A DNA stretch of 64,000 nucleotides from Geothrix sp. (GTDB lineage Bacteria; Acidobacteriota; Holophagae; Holophagales; Holophagaceae), in the NCBI GenBank assembly GCA_030824075.1, contig JAVBYJ010000020.1:1-64000 (forward strand). Direction: 5' to 3'. How positions within the stretch are numbered: position 1 is the stretch's first letter; each line of letters opens with the position of its first letter. The position numbers and the translations under genes are program-made. The notes beneath the pieces are model-generated. The model was not told the DNA's origin. It worked only from the letters and a program-made list of their open reading frames with translations, and searched no databases. Positions 9,809-19,004 of this stretch are shown piece after piece.

Positions 9809-12800
9809 GACCGCCCCTCATGGGAAGCATCGGCGTCTGGTGCCGGTGCGGGCTCTGCTTGTTTCTTCTTGAACATCTGGCTCACCAGGACGAAGGAAAG
9901 GGGAATGTAGAAGACGGCGATGAAGGTGGCGGTGAGCATGCCGCCGATCACGCCGGTTCCAATGGCGTTCTGGGCCGCCGCGCCTGCGCCGGTCGTGATG
10001 GCCATCGGCAGCACACCGAAAGTGAAAGCCAGGGAGGTCATCAGGATGGGCCGGAGCCGCATGCGGGAGGCTTCGATGGCCGCCTCGACGAGCCCTTGGC
10101 CTTCGGCCATGAGTTCCTGGGCGAACTGCACGATCAGGATGGCGTTCTTCGCAGCCAGGCCCAGGGTGGTCAGCAGGCCGATCTGAAAATAGACGTCGCT
10201 GCTGAGCCCGCGGCCCCAGGTGGCGGCCACCGCGCCGAAGATCCCGATGGGAAGGATCAGCAGCACCGAAAAGGGAATGGTCCAGCTCTCGTACAGGGCG
10301 GCGAGGCACAGAAAAATGACCAGGACCGAGAAGGCGTAGAGCGCCGGGGCCTGACTTCCCGCCTGGCGCTCCTGGAAGGAGAGCCCCGTCCACTCGAAGC
10401 CAATGCCAGGCGGCAGCTTCGCGGCGATGTTCTCCATGGCCTGCATGGCATCCCCGGTGCTCTTGCCGAGGGCGGGTTCGCCGTTGACATTGATGGCGGG
10501 GTAGCCGTTGTAGCGCTGAAGGTTCGGGGAACCCTGCGTCCATTCACCCTTGGCGAAGGCCGAGAAGGGCACCATCCCACCGGACTTGTTGGGCACATAG
10601 ATCTTGTTCAGGTCCTCCAGTTGCATCCGGTACTTGGCGTCGGCCTGCATGTAGACGCGCTTGACCCGGCCCTGGTTGATGAAGTCGTTCACGTAAGAGC
10701 CGCCCCAGGAACTGGACAGGGCGTCCGCAATGGCCGCAGCCGGGACACCCAGGGCACCTGCCCGGTCCTGGTCGATCTGGACGTTGTACTCCGGCTGGTC
10801 ATCCGCTCCGACCGGTCGCACGCTCTTCAGGTTGGGATCCGTCGCCGCCATGCCAAGCAGCGTGTTGCGGGCCTCCATGAGCTTCGCGTGACCGACGCCG
10901 CCGCGGTCTTCCAACTGGAAATCGAACCCGGTGGCGCTGCCCATCTCGAGGATCGCCGGAGGCGCAAACACGAAGGCCAGGGCGTCCCGGCGGGCCATCA
11001 GCTTGCCCATGGCCCGCTTCACGACGGCGGCAACCCTGAGCTCCGAACGGTTGCGCAGCTTCCAGTCCTTCAGCTTGATGAAGGCCATGCCGTTGTTCTG
11101 GCCTTGGCCAGCCATGCTGAAACCGGAGACGGACATGATGGAGTCCACCGCGTCCTTCTCATTTTCCATGAAGTGTTGCTGGACCTCCTTCATGACCGCC
11201 TCGGTGCGCTCCAAGGGTGCCCCCGCAGGAAGCTGGACCATCGCCATGAGGATTCCCTGGTCCTCCTCCGGCAGGAAGGCGGTGGGCAGGCGCAGGAACA
11301 ACAAGCCCGTCACCAAGACGATCGCCGCATAGATGGCAACGTAGCGAGCGCGCTTGCCGAGCACCCGCTCGAGCTGGCCAGTGAAGATGTCGCGAAACCG
11401 GTAGTAGGTCCGGTCGAACCATATAAAGAAGGGCCGAGTGACCTTCCAGCCGCTCTCAGCCGCCTCGTGCCCCTTGGGCACGGACTTCAGGAAAGTCACG
11501 CAAAGCGAGGGAGTGAGGATCAGGGCCACCACCACCGACAGCAGCATGGCCGTGATGAGGGTGAGGGAGAACTGGCGGTAAATGACGCCGGTGGACCCCC
11601 CGAAGAAGGCCATGGGGCCGAACACGGCCGCCAGCACCAGACCGATGCCGATCAGCGCACCGGTGATCTGGGCCATGGACTTGCGGGTGGCCTCCAGCAC
11701 GGGCAGGCCCTCGTCGTGCATGACCCGCTCGACGTTTTCCACCACCACGATGGCGTCATCCACCAGCAGGCCGATGGCCAGCACCATGGCGAACATGGTG
11801 AGCATATTGATGGACATGCCCGTGTACTGGATTACCGCGAAAGTGCCCAACAGCACCACCGGAACGGCAATGGTGGGGATCAGCGTGGCGCGGAAGTTGC
11901 CGAGGAACAGCAGCATCACCAGGAAGACCAGGATCACTGCCTCCACCAGAGTCTTCACCACCTCATCAATGGCCACGCTCACGAAGGGCGTGGTCTCATA
12001 GGGGTAGGCCACCGTCACGCCAGCCGGGAAGAACTTCGCCATCTCGTCCATCTTGGCCTTGATGAGCTTGGAGGTGTCCAGGGCGTTTGCCCCGGAGGCC
12101 AGGCGGACGATCATGCCGGCAACGGGTTTCCCGTTAAGGCTCGTTTCGGATCCGTAGTTTTCGGTGCCCAGCTCGATCCGGGCCACATCCCGAAGGTGGA
12201 CCGTCGAGCCATCCGGATTGATGCGCAGGGGGATATCCCCGAACTGCTCCGGGGTCTGCATCAGCTCCTGCACGTTGATGGTCACGTTCAGCTGCTGGCC
12301 CTTGACGGCGGGCAGGCCACCGGCCTGCCCTGCGGAGACCTGGGCGTTGTAGGCCCTGACGGCCGTGCGGACATCGTTGGGGGTGAGGCGGTAGCCGGTC
12401 AGCTTGTCCTGGTCCAGCCAGAGCCGCATGGCGTACTGGGACCCGAAGGACATGACTTCGCCGACGCCTTCGACCCGGGCCAACACAGCCTCGATGTTGG
12501 AGGACATGTAGTCGCGCAGGTCGTCGGAATTCAGGCTGCCATCCTCGGAGCGGATCGCGACGATCATGAAGAAGTTCCGGGTGGACTTGGTGACCTGGAT
12601 GCCCATCTGCTGGACCGCCTGGGGCATGAGTGGCTTGGCCGTTTCCAGCTTGTTCTGGACCTTGGCCCAGGCCACGTCCGGATCGGTACCCGGCTTGAAG
12701 GTCAGGGTGACGGTGCCCCGGCCCGACGAGTCGCTGCTTGCGGAGAAGTAGAGCAGGCTGTCCAGGCCGGTCATCTTCTGTTCGATGATCTGAGTGACGG

Positions 12801-12978
12801 TGTTCTCCACCGTCTTGGCCGATGCCCCTGGATAGTAGGCCGACACCGTGATCGAAGGCGGCGCCACGGGGGGGTACTGGGACACGGGCAAGGCCCGGAT
12901 GGCCAGAACCCCGGCCAGCATGATGATGATGGCGATCACCCAGGCGAAGATGGGCCGGTCGATGAAGAAATTGACCAT
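9805..12978 (-). CDS. RND multidrug efflux permease (HAE1/AcrB-like)
   Basis: The 1057-residue protein matches the length of AcrB/MexB-type transporters. It starts MVNFFIDRPIFAWVIAI, the standard first transmembrane helix. It has two large periplasmic loops and the membrane motif GLLVDDAIVVVENVERV with the paired aspartates of the proton relay in helix 4. The second half repeats the fold (LTTLGLAAKNAILIVQFA, AIEASRMRLRPILMTSLAF). It exports hydrophobic or amphiphilic compounds using the proton gradient. It is the middle gene of a tetR-adaptor-permease-channel operon. Substrate specificity cannot be told from sequence. Confidence 0.95.
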   Translation of the reverse strand: MVNFFIDRPIFAWVIAIIIMLAGVLAIRALPVSQYPPVAPPSITVSAYYPGASAKTVENTVTQIIEQKMTGLDSLLYFSASSDSSGRGTVTLTFKPGTDPDVAWAKVQNKLETAKPLMPQAVQQMGIQVTKSTRNFFMIVAIRSEDGSLNSDDLRDYMSSNIEAVLARVEGVGEVMSFGSQYAMRLWLDQDKLTGYRLTPNDVRTAVRAYNAQVSAGQAGGLPAVKGQQLNVTINVQELMQTPEQFGDIPLRINPDGSTVHLRDVARIELGTENYGSETSLNGKPVAGMIVRLASGANALDTSKLIKAKMDEMAKFFPAGVTVAYPYETTPFVSVAIDEVVKTLVEAVILVFLVMLLFLGNFRATLIPTIAVPVVLLGTFAVIQYTGMSINMLTMFAMVLAIGLLVDDAIVVVENVERVMHDEGLPVLEATRKSMAQITGALIGIGLVLAAVFGPMAFFGGSTGVIYRQFSLTLITAMLLSVVVALILTPSLCVTFLKSVPKGHEAAESGWKVTRPFFIWFDRTYYRFRDIFTGQLERVLGKRARYVAIYAAIVLVTGLLFLRLPTAFLPEEDQGILMAMVQLPAGAPLERTEAVMKEVQQHFMENEKDAVDSIMSVSGFSMAGQGQNNGMAFIKLKDWKLRNRSELRVAAVVKRAMGKLMARRDALAFVFAPPAILEMGSATGFDFQLEDRGGVGHAKLMEARNTLLGMAATDPNLKSVRPVGADDQPEYNVQIDQDRAGALGVPAAAIADALSSSWGGSYVNDFINQGRVKRVYMQADAKYRMQLEDLNKIYVPNKSGGMVPFSAFAKGEWTQGSPNLQRYNGYPAINVNGEPALGKSTGDAMQAMENIAAKLPPGIGFEWTGLSFQERQAGSQAPALYAFSVLVIFLCLAALYESWTIPFSVLLILPIGIFGAVAATWGRGLSSDVYFQIGLLTTLGLAAKNAILIVQFAQELMAEGQGLVEAAIEASRMRLRPILMTSLAFTFGVLPMAITTGAGAAAQNAIGTGVIGGMLTATFIAVFYIPLSFVLVSQMFKKKQAEPAPAPDADASHEGRS

Positions 12979-12990
12979 GGGGTGGCTCCT

Positions 12991-14151
12991 TTACTTCGCG
13001 GCTGCGGGTGCGGGCTTCGCGCCGAGGGGCACGATCTTCACGGCCACGCCGGGCCGGACCTTCTGGATGCCTTCCAGGATCACCCGGTCGCCGGCGTTGA
13101 GCCCTTCCGTGACCAGCCACCTCGGGCCGATGGCCCGATCCACCTTCAAGGTGCGCTGTTCAACCTTGCCAGAGCCATCCACGACCAGCGCGATGGCGTT
13201 CCCCTTGGGATCGCGGGTGACGCCTTGTTGCGGTACGAGAATAGCTTGTTCTGCCACACCCTCTTCGACGATGGCCCGGACGTACATGCCCGGCAGCAGG
13301 ACATGGCGCGGATTCGGGAAGACCATGCGAAGAATCAGCGAGCCTGTGCTGGGATCTACGGTCACATCAGAGAACTTCAGGATTCCCGTCTGGGGATAGG
13401 GGGTGCCGTCTTCCAGGAGCAGCTTCACTTTGGCCTGTTCGGGCGTGCCGCCCTTGTATCGATTGGCCGCCAGGTTGCGCTGGATGCCCAGCAGAATGGC
13501 GCTGGACTGGGGAGAATCCACATACACCTGATCCAACTGCTGGATGGTGGTGAAGGCCGGGCCCTGATAGGCCGTGGCGAGGGCGCCGGGGGTTACGTTG
13601 GATTTGCCGGCGCGGCCTGAGATCGGTGCCGTGATGCGGGTGTAGCCGAGGTTGATCCGGGCGGATTCGACCCCGGCCTTCAAGGACTGGACCTCAGCCT
13701 CGACCTGCTTGAGGGCGGCGGCGGCATCGTCATTGTCCTGCTGGCCCACGGCGTTGACGGCGAGCAGTTCCTTGAAGCGTTCGGCCCGCTTCCGGGTGGC
13801 CGGAAGGTTGGCTTCCGCCCGGGCCAGAGCCGCTGCGGCCGTATCAAAGGCGGCCTGGTAGGGCCTCGGATCGATCTGGTAGAGAACCTCGCCCTCTTTC
13901 ACATCACTCCCCTCCGTGAAGAGCCTTTTCTGGACGATCCCGTTCACCTGGGGATGGACTTCGGCCATCAGATACGCCGAGGTCCGTCCAGGGAGTTCGA
14001 AGGTGATCGCCACGCGTTCGGGCTGAAGGGTCACCACGGCCACTTCAGGGGTGGCCTTGGCCTGCTCCTTCTTGCTGCAACCAGTCATCGCCCCAATGGC
14101 CACAAGGGTGCCAAGGATGGGAATCATTCCGCCTCGATAGGGGTTCTGCAT
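12991..14151 (-). CDS. RND periplasmic adaptor lipoprotein (AcrA/MexA family)
   Basis: The 386-residue product is the membrane-fusion protein of the pump. The signal peptide ends in a lipobox (AMTGC, followed by SKKEQ). Then come the barrel-sandwich/lipoyl halves (VHPQVNGIVQKRLFTEGSDVKEGEVLYQIDPRPYQAAFD), an alpha hairpin, and LGYTRITAPISGRAGKSNVTPG. The chosen start has a strong AGGAG site about seven bases upstream; an in-frame extension to 14241 would run through the tetR intergenic region and lacks that site. The gap to the permease gene is 12 bases. Confidence 0.92.
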   Translation of the reverse strand: MQNPYRGGMIPILGTLVAIGAMTGCSKKEQAKATPEVAVVTLQPERVAITFELPGRTSAYLMAEVHPQVNGIVQKRLFTEGSDVKEGEVLYQIDPRPYQAAFDTAAAALARAEANLPATRKRAERFKELLAVNAVGQQDNDDAAAALKQVEAEVQSLKAGVESARINLGYTRITAPISGRAGKSNVTPGALATAYQGPAFTTIQQLDQVYVDSPQSSAILLGIQRNLAANRYKGGTPEQAKVKLLLEDGTPYPQTGILKFSDVTVDPSTGSLILRMVFPNPRHVLLPGMYVRAIVEEGVAEQAILVPQQGVTRDPKGNAIALVVDGSGKVEQRTLKVDRAIGPRWLVTEGLNAGDRVILEGIQKVRPGVAVKIVPLGAKPAPAAAK

Positions 14152-14212
14152 TGAAATCTCCTGGAATCGGTGAGGGTAATCGCTCAAGTCGGGGCGGCTG
14201 CCACCATCAGTT

Positions 14213-14881
14213 TCATGAATGTTTGAGGCCGTGGTAGGCAAAGTCCGTCAGGGAGTCCGCCATCTTATCGAGGGGCAATTGGCGATCCGCTGAGGTCCAC
14301 ACCAGGCGGTTGATCTCGGACCTCAAGGCATGGCCGATGCAACTGCCCTGGATAGTGATCCCCCAGAAATCAATCTCAGCCGCCGACAGACCCGGCCGAA
14401 TGGCCTGGATGCAGGCGCGGAGCTCACGCACAGGTGGCTCGAAGAGTTCCCGGAGCAAATCCTTCACTTCTTCCTTGGGCGCGTGGATCTCGCTCAAGAA
14501 CAGCCGTGCAGCGGCATCCTTCAGAGGATCCACGGAATGGAAATGGGCTTCCACCTCGCTCAGGAGCCTGCGGATGTGGGCACGAAGCCTTGTCCTGCCC
14601 TCTTCGGGATCCGTGGCGGCCTCCCCTGGAGCCGGTTTTCTCTCCTCGAACGACCCCAGCCTGAAGCGGGTCAGCAGGTACTTGAAGACTTCCCGGTACA
14701 GCCCCTCCTTGCTCTTGAAGTAGTAGGAAATAAGGGAGGAGTTCTTGCCGGCCATGGACGAAATCAGCCTGATCGAAGTGGCATCGTAACCGTACTTCGC
14801 AAAGCAGGTCAGGGCTGCTTCGATCAAACAGTCACGGGTCTCGGGGTGGGCTGTCATGGGTGGATGATTCACGTCTGTCAT
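14213..14881 (-). CDS. TetR-family regulator of the efflux operon (CecR-like)
   Basis: The 222-residue protein has a TetR N-terminal helix-turn-helix (TRDCLIEAALTCFAKYGYDATSIRLISSMAGKNSSLISYYFKSKEGLYREVF, about residues 15-65). The effector domain resembles the DUF1956 type seen in CecR. It lies 61 bases upstream of the adaptor gene on the same strand and probably represses its own operon, as such regulators usually do. It resembles the second TetR gene at 15293 in domain layout and in the helix-turn-helix region. The very AT-rich region directly upstream would hold its promoter and operator. Confidence 0.85.
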   Translation of the reverse strand: MTDVNHPPMTAHPETRDCLIEAALTCFAKYGYDATSIRLISSMAGKNSSLISYYFKSKEGLYREVFKYLLTRFRLGSFEERKPAPGEAATDPEEGRTRLRAHIRRLLSEVEAHFHSVDPLKDAAARLFLSEIHAPKEEVKDLLRELFEPPVRELRACIQAIRPGLSAAEIDFWGITIQGSCIGHALRSEINRLVWTSADRQLPLDKMADSLTDFAYHGLKHS

Positions 14882-14897
14882 GGGGAGTCTCGATGGT

Positions 14898-14911
14898 GAT
14901 CGAACGACCGA
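14898..14911. promoter_or_regulatory. Candidate TetR operator, copy 1
   Basis: GATCGAACGACCGA lies 17 bases upstream of the tetR start at 14881. A near copy (12 of 14 bases equal) occurs at 15068 at the other edge of the AT-rich spacer. Placement suggests a regulator binding site; neither copy is a perfect palindrome, so this is inference. Confidence 0.4.
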
Positions 14912-15067
14912 ATATTAAATTAAATCAATTGATCAATTCATTCAAGAATATTTTTACTTTTTTATAAAAACAATTTAAATCATGTTTTATAAGTATATTT
15001 AATATTTTATTGAATAAATCAAGATCTTGACAAATTTTATCATCTATTTATTTATATATGAATAATT

Positions 15068-15081
15068 GATCAACCGACCGA
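15068..15081. promoter_or_regulatory. Candidate TetR operator, copy 2
   Basis: GATCAACCGACCGA is the second copy of the 14-base element found at 14898, in the same orientation. The two copies bracket the AT-rich segment. It may be bound by one or both TetR paralogues. Confidence 0.35.
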
Positions 15082-15292
15082 TGATTGCAATCTGATGCGG
15101 CCAGGATTCCCGCCCCACCTGGGCCCAGAGGAGGTTCCAAATGAAATCGACCCTACGCGTGGCTTTCGACCGGACCGGCGCCCTATGGGTCAGCCGTCCG
15201 CTCTCCGCCCAGGACATCAGGTTCGGCCTCCAGGGCACGACCGCCCATGCGAAGCCCAGGCCGGAGAGGGCGAACCTTTTCGGCCCGCGTGC

Positions 15293-15958
15293 CTATCCTT
15301 CGCGTGGAGGCGACGGGTTCGCCCTCAGACCATCCAGGCAGAAATCCACCAGCAATTCCGCTTCCTGGAAATGGCTGCCGAAGGGTGGGTGTTCGCCCCA
15401 CAACACCCGATTGAGGCCCGACATCGTTCCATGTCCCGCCACCTGACCCATGATCGTGGCGCCCAGGAAGGCCACCTGGGCCGCGTTCAGTTCGGGTCGA
15501 AGCACCCGGATGCATTCCCGGATCAGATCTGCGACCGGACTAAGGTGCTGCTGAATGATGGGGTGAAGGCTGGGACGAGGCGTGCGGAACTCCTGCAACC
15601 AGAGCCGGGCTCTGTGATCCTGAAGCGGCTTGGCCGTGGCCGCATCCGGAGCCGCCTGCTGATACATGAAGTGGATCTGTTCCCTCAGCAGGCGGATCGC
15701 TCCCTGAGGGTCCCGCGGATCCAGGCCCAGGACGAGCGCAGGGTTCGCAGGCTGGGGCGCAGAGGTTTCGAAGATGTACCTGAACACTTCCAGGTAGAGG
15801 CCTTCCTTGTTCCCGAAGTAGTGGGAAAGGAGCGAAAGGGGACGACCCGCTTTTTCCGCGATCATCCGCATGCTGGTGCCGTCAAATCCGTAATCGGCAA
15901 AGCACACCAGCGCGGCCTGGAGCAGGGCAGTACGGGTGTCAGGGGCTGTGATTTCCAT
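15293..15958 (-). CDS. TetR-family regulator, paralogue of the efflux regulator
   Basis: The 221-residue protein has a TetR helix-turn-helix at residues about 8-58 (TRTALLQAALVCFADYGFDGTSMRMIAEKAGRPLSLLSHYFGNKEGLYLEVFRYIF) and a C-terminal effector domain similar to that of the regulator at 14213. The YGxDxTSxRxI block and the YF-x-KEGLY block are shared by both, which suggests paralogy. It is divergent from the outer-membrane protein gene at 16057, with 98 bases between the starts, and is likely to control that gene and itself. The inducer is unknown. Confidence 0.82.
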   Translation of the reverse strand: MEITAPDTRTALLQAALVCFADYGFDGTSMRMIAEKAGRPLSLLSHYFGNKEGLYLEVFRYIFETSAPQPANPALVLGLDPRDPQGAIRLLREQIHFMYQQAAPDAATAKPLQDHRARLWLQEFRTPRPSLHPIIQQHLSPVADLIRECIRVLRPELNAAQVAFLGATIMGQVAGHGTMSGLNRVLWGEHPPFGSHFQEAELLVDFCLDGLRANPSPPREG

Positions 15959-16056
15959 TCTGAATCCCAGGATATCAATACTTGGACACGACCGGTTCGG
16001 ACGAATAATGGCATGACATCGGAAGATGGGGATCTCGCTGCAAAGAGGGAGAGCGC

Positions 16057-17142
16057 ATGAATCGAGTTAGCATGCTTTCGTTGTGTGGCTCCTTGGTGTT
16101 CGGGCTTGCCGCGCAGGCGGAGGCGCCTTGGCCCGATCCAGGCCCGCCCTCCACTCGAGACCAGTTCCCATTGAACCTGGTGCCACTCACCTATCGTCCT
16201 GTCGGGGCAAACACCATCGGCCAGGGGGCGTGGCGATTCTCCTTCCAGGTGACCCGTTCCAATACCTTCGAGTTCTCGGATCTGATCAAGGATCGCTTCG
16301 GCAAGGACAGCTCTGGTCGGATTTCGGTGGACCAGGCGGGAACGGCCCAGTTCGCCAGTTCCCTGCCGAACGAGCCGCTGGTTTATTTCTTCGACGCAGA
16401 AATCCAACGCACCGAGTTCAGCTTCCGCTATGGCCTGACGCCCGCAACCGATCTGGCCATGACGCTTGGCTGGCAGAGCGTGGGTGGCGGTTTCATGGAC
16501 GGGCTGATCGAGGACTTCCACAAACTTGGTTTCGAGCAGACCGGACGGAATGCCATCGCACAAAACCAGCTCACGATAGCCATCATCCAGAAAGGCCAGG
16601 TGATCCATTTCACTCAGACGCCGGTCCGCTTTCGCCCGGTGGACCCGGTGCTGGCGGTCATTCACCGCCTCTACGAGGATCCCAGCCTGACCCTCAGTTT
16701 CCTTGGGGCCGTGCAGATTCCCGCGACCACCTTTGCCGGAGAGTTCCGTTCCAATTGGGACTCGAGTGCAGATGTGATCTTCCAGTGGCGGCCCACGCAC
16801 AATCAAGCCTTCAACGGGGGCGTGGCCTATCTGCGCCGTGACATGAAGGGTGGCAACGGCGTGAACCCATTCCTCATCAAGGACCAGATTGCCGGTCACC
16901 TGGGATGGGAATGGCAGGGGTGGTCGAGGGTGCGCCCATTTCTGGTGCTGGTGTACCACGATGCCCTGACCTCCCAGGGCCCTGGGGCCACCCTGGACAA
17001 GCCCTCCGTGATCCACGACCTCGGCGTCCATGTTCGCCTGGGCGCGCGCACGGCGATGACCTTCAGCTACATCAACAACATCACGCACAACGAGAACACC
17101 GCCGACATGGGGCTCGCCCTGAGGCTCACGGTGAGACCGTAA
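16057..17142 (+). CDS. Outer-membrane protein, DUF3187 family
   Basis: The 361-residue product has a signal peptide ending at AAQAEA, followed by a beta-strand-rich sequence with many aromatic residues and short turns. The start (NLVPLTYRPVGANTIGQGAWRFSFQVTRSNTF) and overall length match the DUF3187 family of putative outer-membrane barrels. Function is not known for this family. It is transcribed away from a TetR-type regulator, so it may be induced by a small hydrophobic molecule. The GAGGGAG site upstream supports the ATG at 16057. Confidence 0.7.
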   Translation: MNRVSMLSLCGSLVFGLAAQAEAPWPDPGPPSTRDQFPLNLVPLTYRPVGANTIGQGAWRFSFQVTRSNTFEFSDLIKDRFGKDSSGRISVDQAGTAQFASSLPNEPLVYFFDAEIQRTEFSFRYGLTPATDLAMTLGWQSVGGGFMDGLIEDFHKLGFEQTGRNAIAQNQLTIAIIQKGQVIHFTQTPVRFRPVDPVLAVIHRLYEDPSLTLSFLGAVQIPATTFAGEFRSNWDSSADVIFQWRPTHNQAFNGGVAYLRRDMKGGNGVNPFLIKDQIAGHLGWEWQGWSRVRPFLVLVYHDALTSQGPGATLDKPSVIHDLGVHVRLGARTAMTFSYINNITHNENTADMGLALRLTVRP

Positions 17143-17185
17143 CCCCGGCACCTGGAACCACCTGGCGTCACTGTAATGGTTTATT

Positions 17186-17213
17186 TGATATTTCGATATT
17201 TTCCGATATATCA
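17186..17213 (+). promoter_or_regulatory. Candidate ArsR operator upstream of arsR-arsP
   Basis: An AT-rich dyad (TGATAT at 17186-17191 and ATATCA at 17208-17213 with a 16-nt spacer) sits about 70 bases before the arsR start in otherwise GC-rich DNA. ArsR/SmtB regulators commonly bind such AT-rich inverted repeats over the promoter. Confidence 0.5.
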
Positions 17214-17282
17214 TGTAACGTCGTTGCCTGATCGTGCCCAGTCGGCCCACCGGGATGACGGCCTTGGAGAAGGACGCTGAGC

Positions 17283-17681
17283 ATGGCCCATGATCTGCGG
17301 ACGCTGGTGGAGCAACTGAAGGCGGTATCGCATCCGCTGCGGCTTCGGGTACTGGCGCTTCTCGTCCCGGGGGAACTGTGCGTGTGCCAGGTGGCCGAGG
17401 TGCTTCAGGTGCCGCAGTCATCCGTGTCTGAAGCGCTGCGGGAACTCCGCCGCGCGGGCTTCGTGGTGGAGCGCAAGGAAGGGCGTTGGGTCTTCGTGTC
17501 CGTGGTGCCCAAGAAAACCTCATCGCCCCTGCTCAAGGGCCTGCTTGCTGAGGCCGAGACTCTGCCCGAGGTTCTGCAGGACCGGGTTCGCGCCAAAGAG
17601 GTCAAGGACATGTCCATCCTGACGGTGTGTTCCAAGGTCCAGAAAGCAGTCATATCCAATCGCGAGGCCGCCCGTGTCTGA
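17283..17681 (+). CDS. arsR: ArsR-type arsenic-responsive repressor
   Basis: The 132-residue winged-helix protein contains the ELCVCQV motif near residue 33 in the DNA-binding helix. The paired cysteines of this ELCVC motif bind As(III) in classical ArsR repressors. The rest of the winged helix follows (SSVSEALRELRRAGFVVERKEGRWVFVSV). It should repress the downstream genes until arsenite or a trivalent organoarsenical binds. The stop overlaps the next gene by eight bases, so both are co-translated. This differs from the second ArsR in the window (25985), whose cysteines are at the C-terminus, so two sensing geometries coexist. Confidence 0.88.
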   Translation: MAHDLRTLVEQLKAVSHPLRLRVLALLVPGELCVCQVAEVLQVPQSSVSEALRELRRAGFVVERKEGRWVFVSVVPKKTSSPLLKGLLAEAETLPEVLQDRVRAKEVKDMSILTVCSKVQKAVISNREAARV

Positions 17682-18717
17682 ACCTGTTCGACCAGGCTTC
17701 CTCCGGCGCGGCGGCTGGCTTCTCCTGGCCCTGCCCTTGTGGGCTACGCTCTATGCCGTGAACCATGCGGCATCGGAATGGCTCACCTTCCGCCTTCTGG
17801 GGCTCACACCCAAGTCGCACCTGGGCGACGCCGTGGCCTTTCTCTTCTACGACACGCCGAAGGTTCTGCTGCTGCTGACGCTGGTGGTCTTCATCGTCAC
17901 CTTTCTCCAGACCTTCGTGAGCCCCACCAAGGTGCGAGACGCCCTTTCCAAGCGCCGCCCCGGCCTCGGCAACGCCCTGGCGTCGCTCTTCGGGATCATC
18001 ACGCCCTTCTGCTCCTGCTCCGCGGTGCCGCTGTTCATCGGCTTCCTGCGGGCGGGGGTGCCCCTGGGTGTGACCTTCAGTTTTCTGGTGGCCGCGCCCA
18101 TGGTCAATGAGGTCGCCCTGGGGATGCTCTTCGCGATGTTCGGGTGGAAGATCGCCCTGCTGTATGCCGGGACCGGCGTGGCCATCGCGTTCACGTCCGG
18201 ACTCATCCTGGGGCGCCTCCGCATGGAGCGCTTCCTGGAGAGCTGGGTCCAGGACGCCCTGAACGCCCCGTCCCTTGGCGAAGCCGAGGAGGAATCGTTC
18301 ACCCTTCCGGTCCGTCTCGACCTGGCGGTCCAGGGCGTGAAGGAGATCGTGGGCAAGGTGTGGCCCTACATCCTGGCGGGCATTGCCGTGGGCGCCTTCA
18401 TCCATGGTTACGTGCCTGAAAGCTTCATGGCAGGCCTGCTTGGCAAGAACCACTGGTACAGCGTGCCCCTGGCGGTGCTGATCGGTGTGCCCCTCTATTC
18501 GAACGCGGCGGGCGTCATGCCCATCGTAGAGGCCCTGCTGGGCAAGGGTGCGGCCCTGGGTTCCACCCTGGCTTTCATGATGGCTGTGATCGGGCTATCG
18601 CTGCCTGAAACCATCATCCTCAGCAAGGTGATGCGCCCCCGGCTCATCGCCACCTTCGTCGGAGTCGTGGCCCTCGGCATCCTGCTGGTGGGCTACCTCT
18701 TCAACGCCATTCTCTAG
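17674..18717 (+). CDS. arsP: ArsP/SO_0444-type permease
   Basis: The 347-residue membrane protein shows the family signature ITPFCSCSAVPLFIGFLRAGVPLGVTFSFLVAAPMVNEVAL, in which CSCS is the hallmark. Two halves of about four helices are separated by a soluble loop (about residues 180-215). ArsP proteins export trivalent organoarsenicals; other family members handle other metals. Coupling to an ArsR with an As(III) motif favours arsenic. It begins with GTG inside the end of arsR. The presence of an arsenite methyltransferase gene 8 kb away would give ArsP a methylated substrate. Confidence 0.82.
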   Translation: MSEPVRPGFLRRGGWLLLALPLWATLYAVNHAASEWLTFRLLGLTPKSHLGDAVAFLFYDTPKVLLLLTLVVFIVTFLQTFVSPTKVRDALSKRRPGLGNALASLFGIITPFCSCSAVPLFIGFLRAGVPLGVTFSFLVAAPMVNEVALGMLFAMFGWKIALLYAGTGVAIAFTSGLILGRLRMERFLESWVQDALNAPSLGEAEEESFTLPVRLDLAVQGVKEIVGKVWPYILAGIAVGAFIHGYVPESFMAGLLGKNHWYSVPLAVLIGVPLYSNAAGVMPIVEALLGKGAALGSTLAFMMAVIGLSLPETIILSKVMRPRLIATFVGVVALGILLVGYLFNAIL

Positions 18718-18725
18718 GAGCCCCC

Positions 18726-18959
18726 ATGCTCATCGAAGTCTTCGGCCCCGGTTGCGCCAAGTGCCAGACCCTGGAAAAGCACGCCAAGCTCGCGGCGGAG
18801 CAGTCCGGCGGCAATCACCAGGTGGTGAAGGTCTCCGACTACGCGGTCATGGTGGCCCGGGGCATCCTCAGCACCCCTGCCCTCGCGCTGGACGGCCAGC
18901 TCAAGTTCCAGGGCAAGGTGGTCAGCTCGGATGACATCCTGGCCCTGCTCAAAGGCTGA
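18726..18959 (+). CDS. Small thioredoxin-fold redox protein (TM0996/MTH895 family)
   Basis: The 77-residue protein has a CAKC redox motif at about residues 10-13 (EVFGPGCAKCQTLEKHAKLA) and the cis-proline region STPALALDG. It matches the short 'redox-active disulfide protein 2' family, which is often coded next to ArsP-like permeases. It may reduce the permease cysteines or an arsenical bound to them. The ribosome binding site overlaps the arsP stop codon (TAGGAG). Confidence 0.82.
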   Translation: MLIEVFGPGCAKCQTLEKHAKLAAEQSGGNHQVVKVSDYAVMVARGILSTPALALDGQLKFQGKVVSSDDILALLKG

Positions 18960-19004
18960 GGCGCGCCCCTCCTCGATCCCACCTGATCTCCACAGGGAGT
19001 TCCC

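Larger units (their letters stand above)
14882..15292. other. AT-rich spacer between the two TetR genes
   Basis: This 411-base gap has two parts. From about 14910 to 15070 the sequence is almost entirely A and T, in sharp contrast to the GC-rich surroundings, with several small palindromes such as AATTGATCAATT. From 15086 to 15292 base composition returns to normal. A good ribosome binding site (GAGGAGG) precedes an ATG at 15141, but the reading frame that follows runs antisense into the second TetR gene and shows no family features. I see no convincing gene here. Confidence 0.6.

Noticed and set aside
9820-13620. Very long plus-strand open frame (over 1,200 codons) opposite the RND permease and adaptor genes
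   Set aside because: It is antisense to two well-supported efflux genes, is rich in His, Gly, Gln and Asp as expected for the mirror of a GC-rich gene, and shows no family motif.
15141-15446. Short plus-strand frame with a good ribosome binding site near the second tetR gene
   Set aside because: Most of it is antisense to the TetR gene, and the first 50 residues match nothing I recognise. The GAGGAGG site may be chance or a decayed gene.
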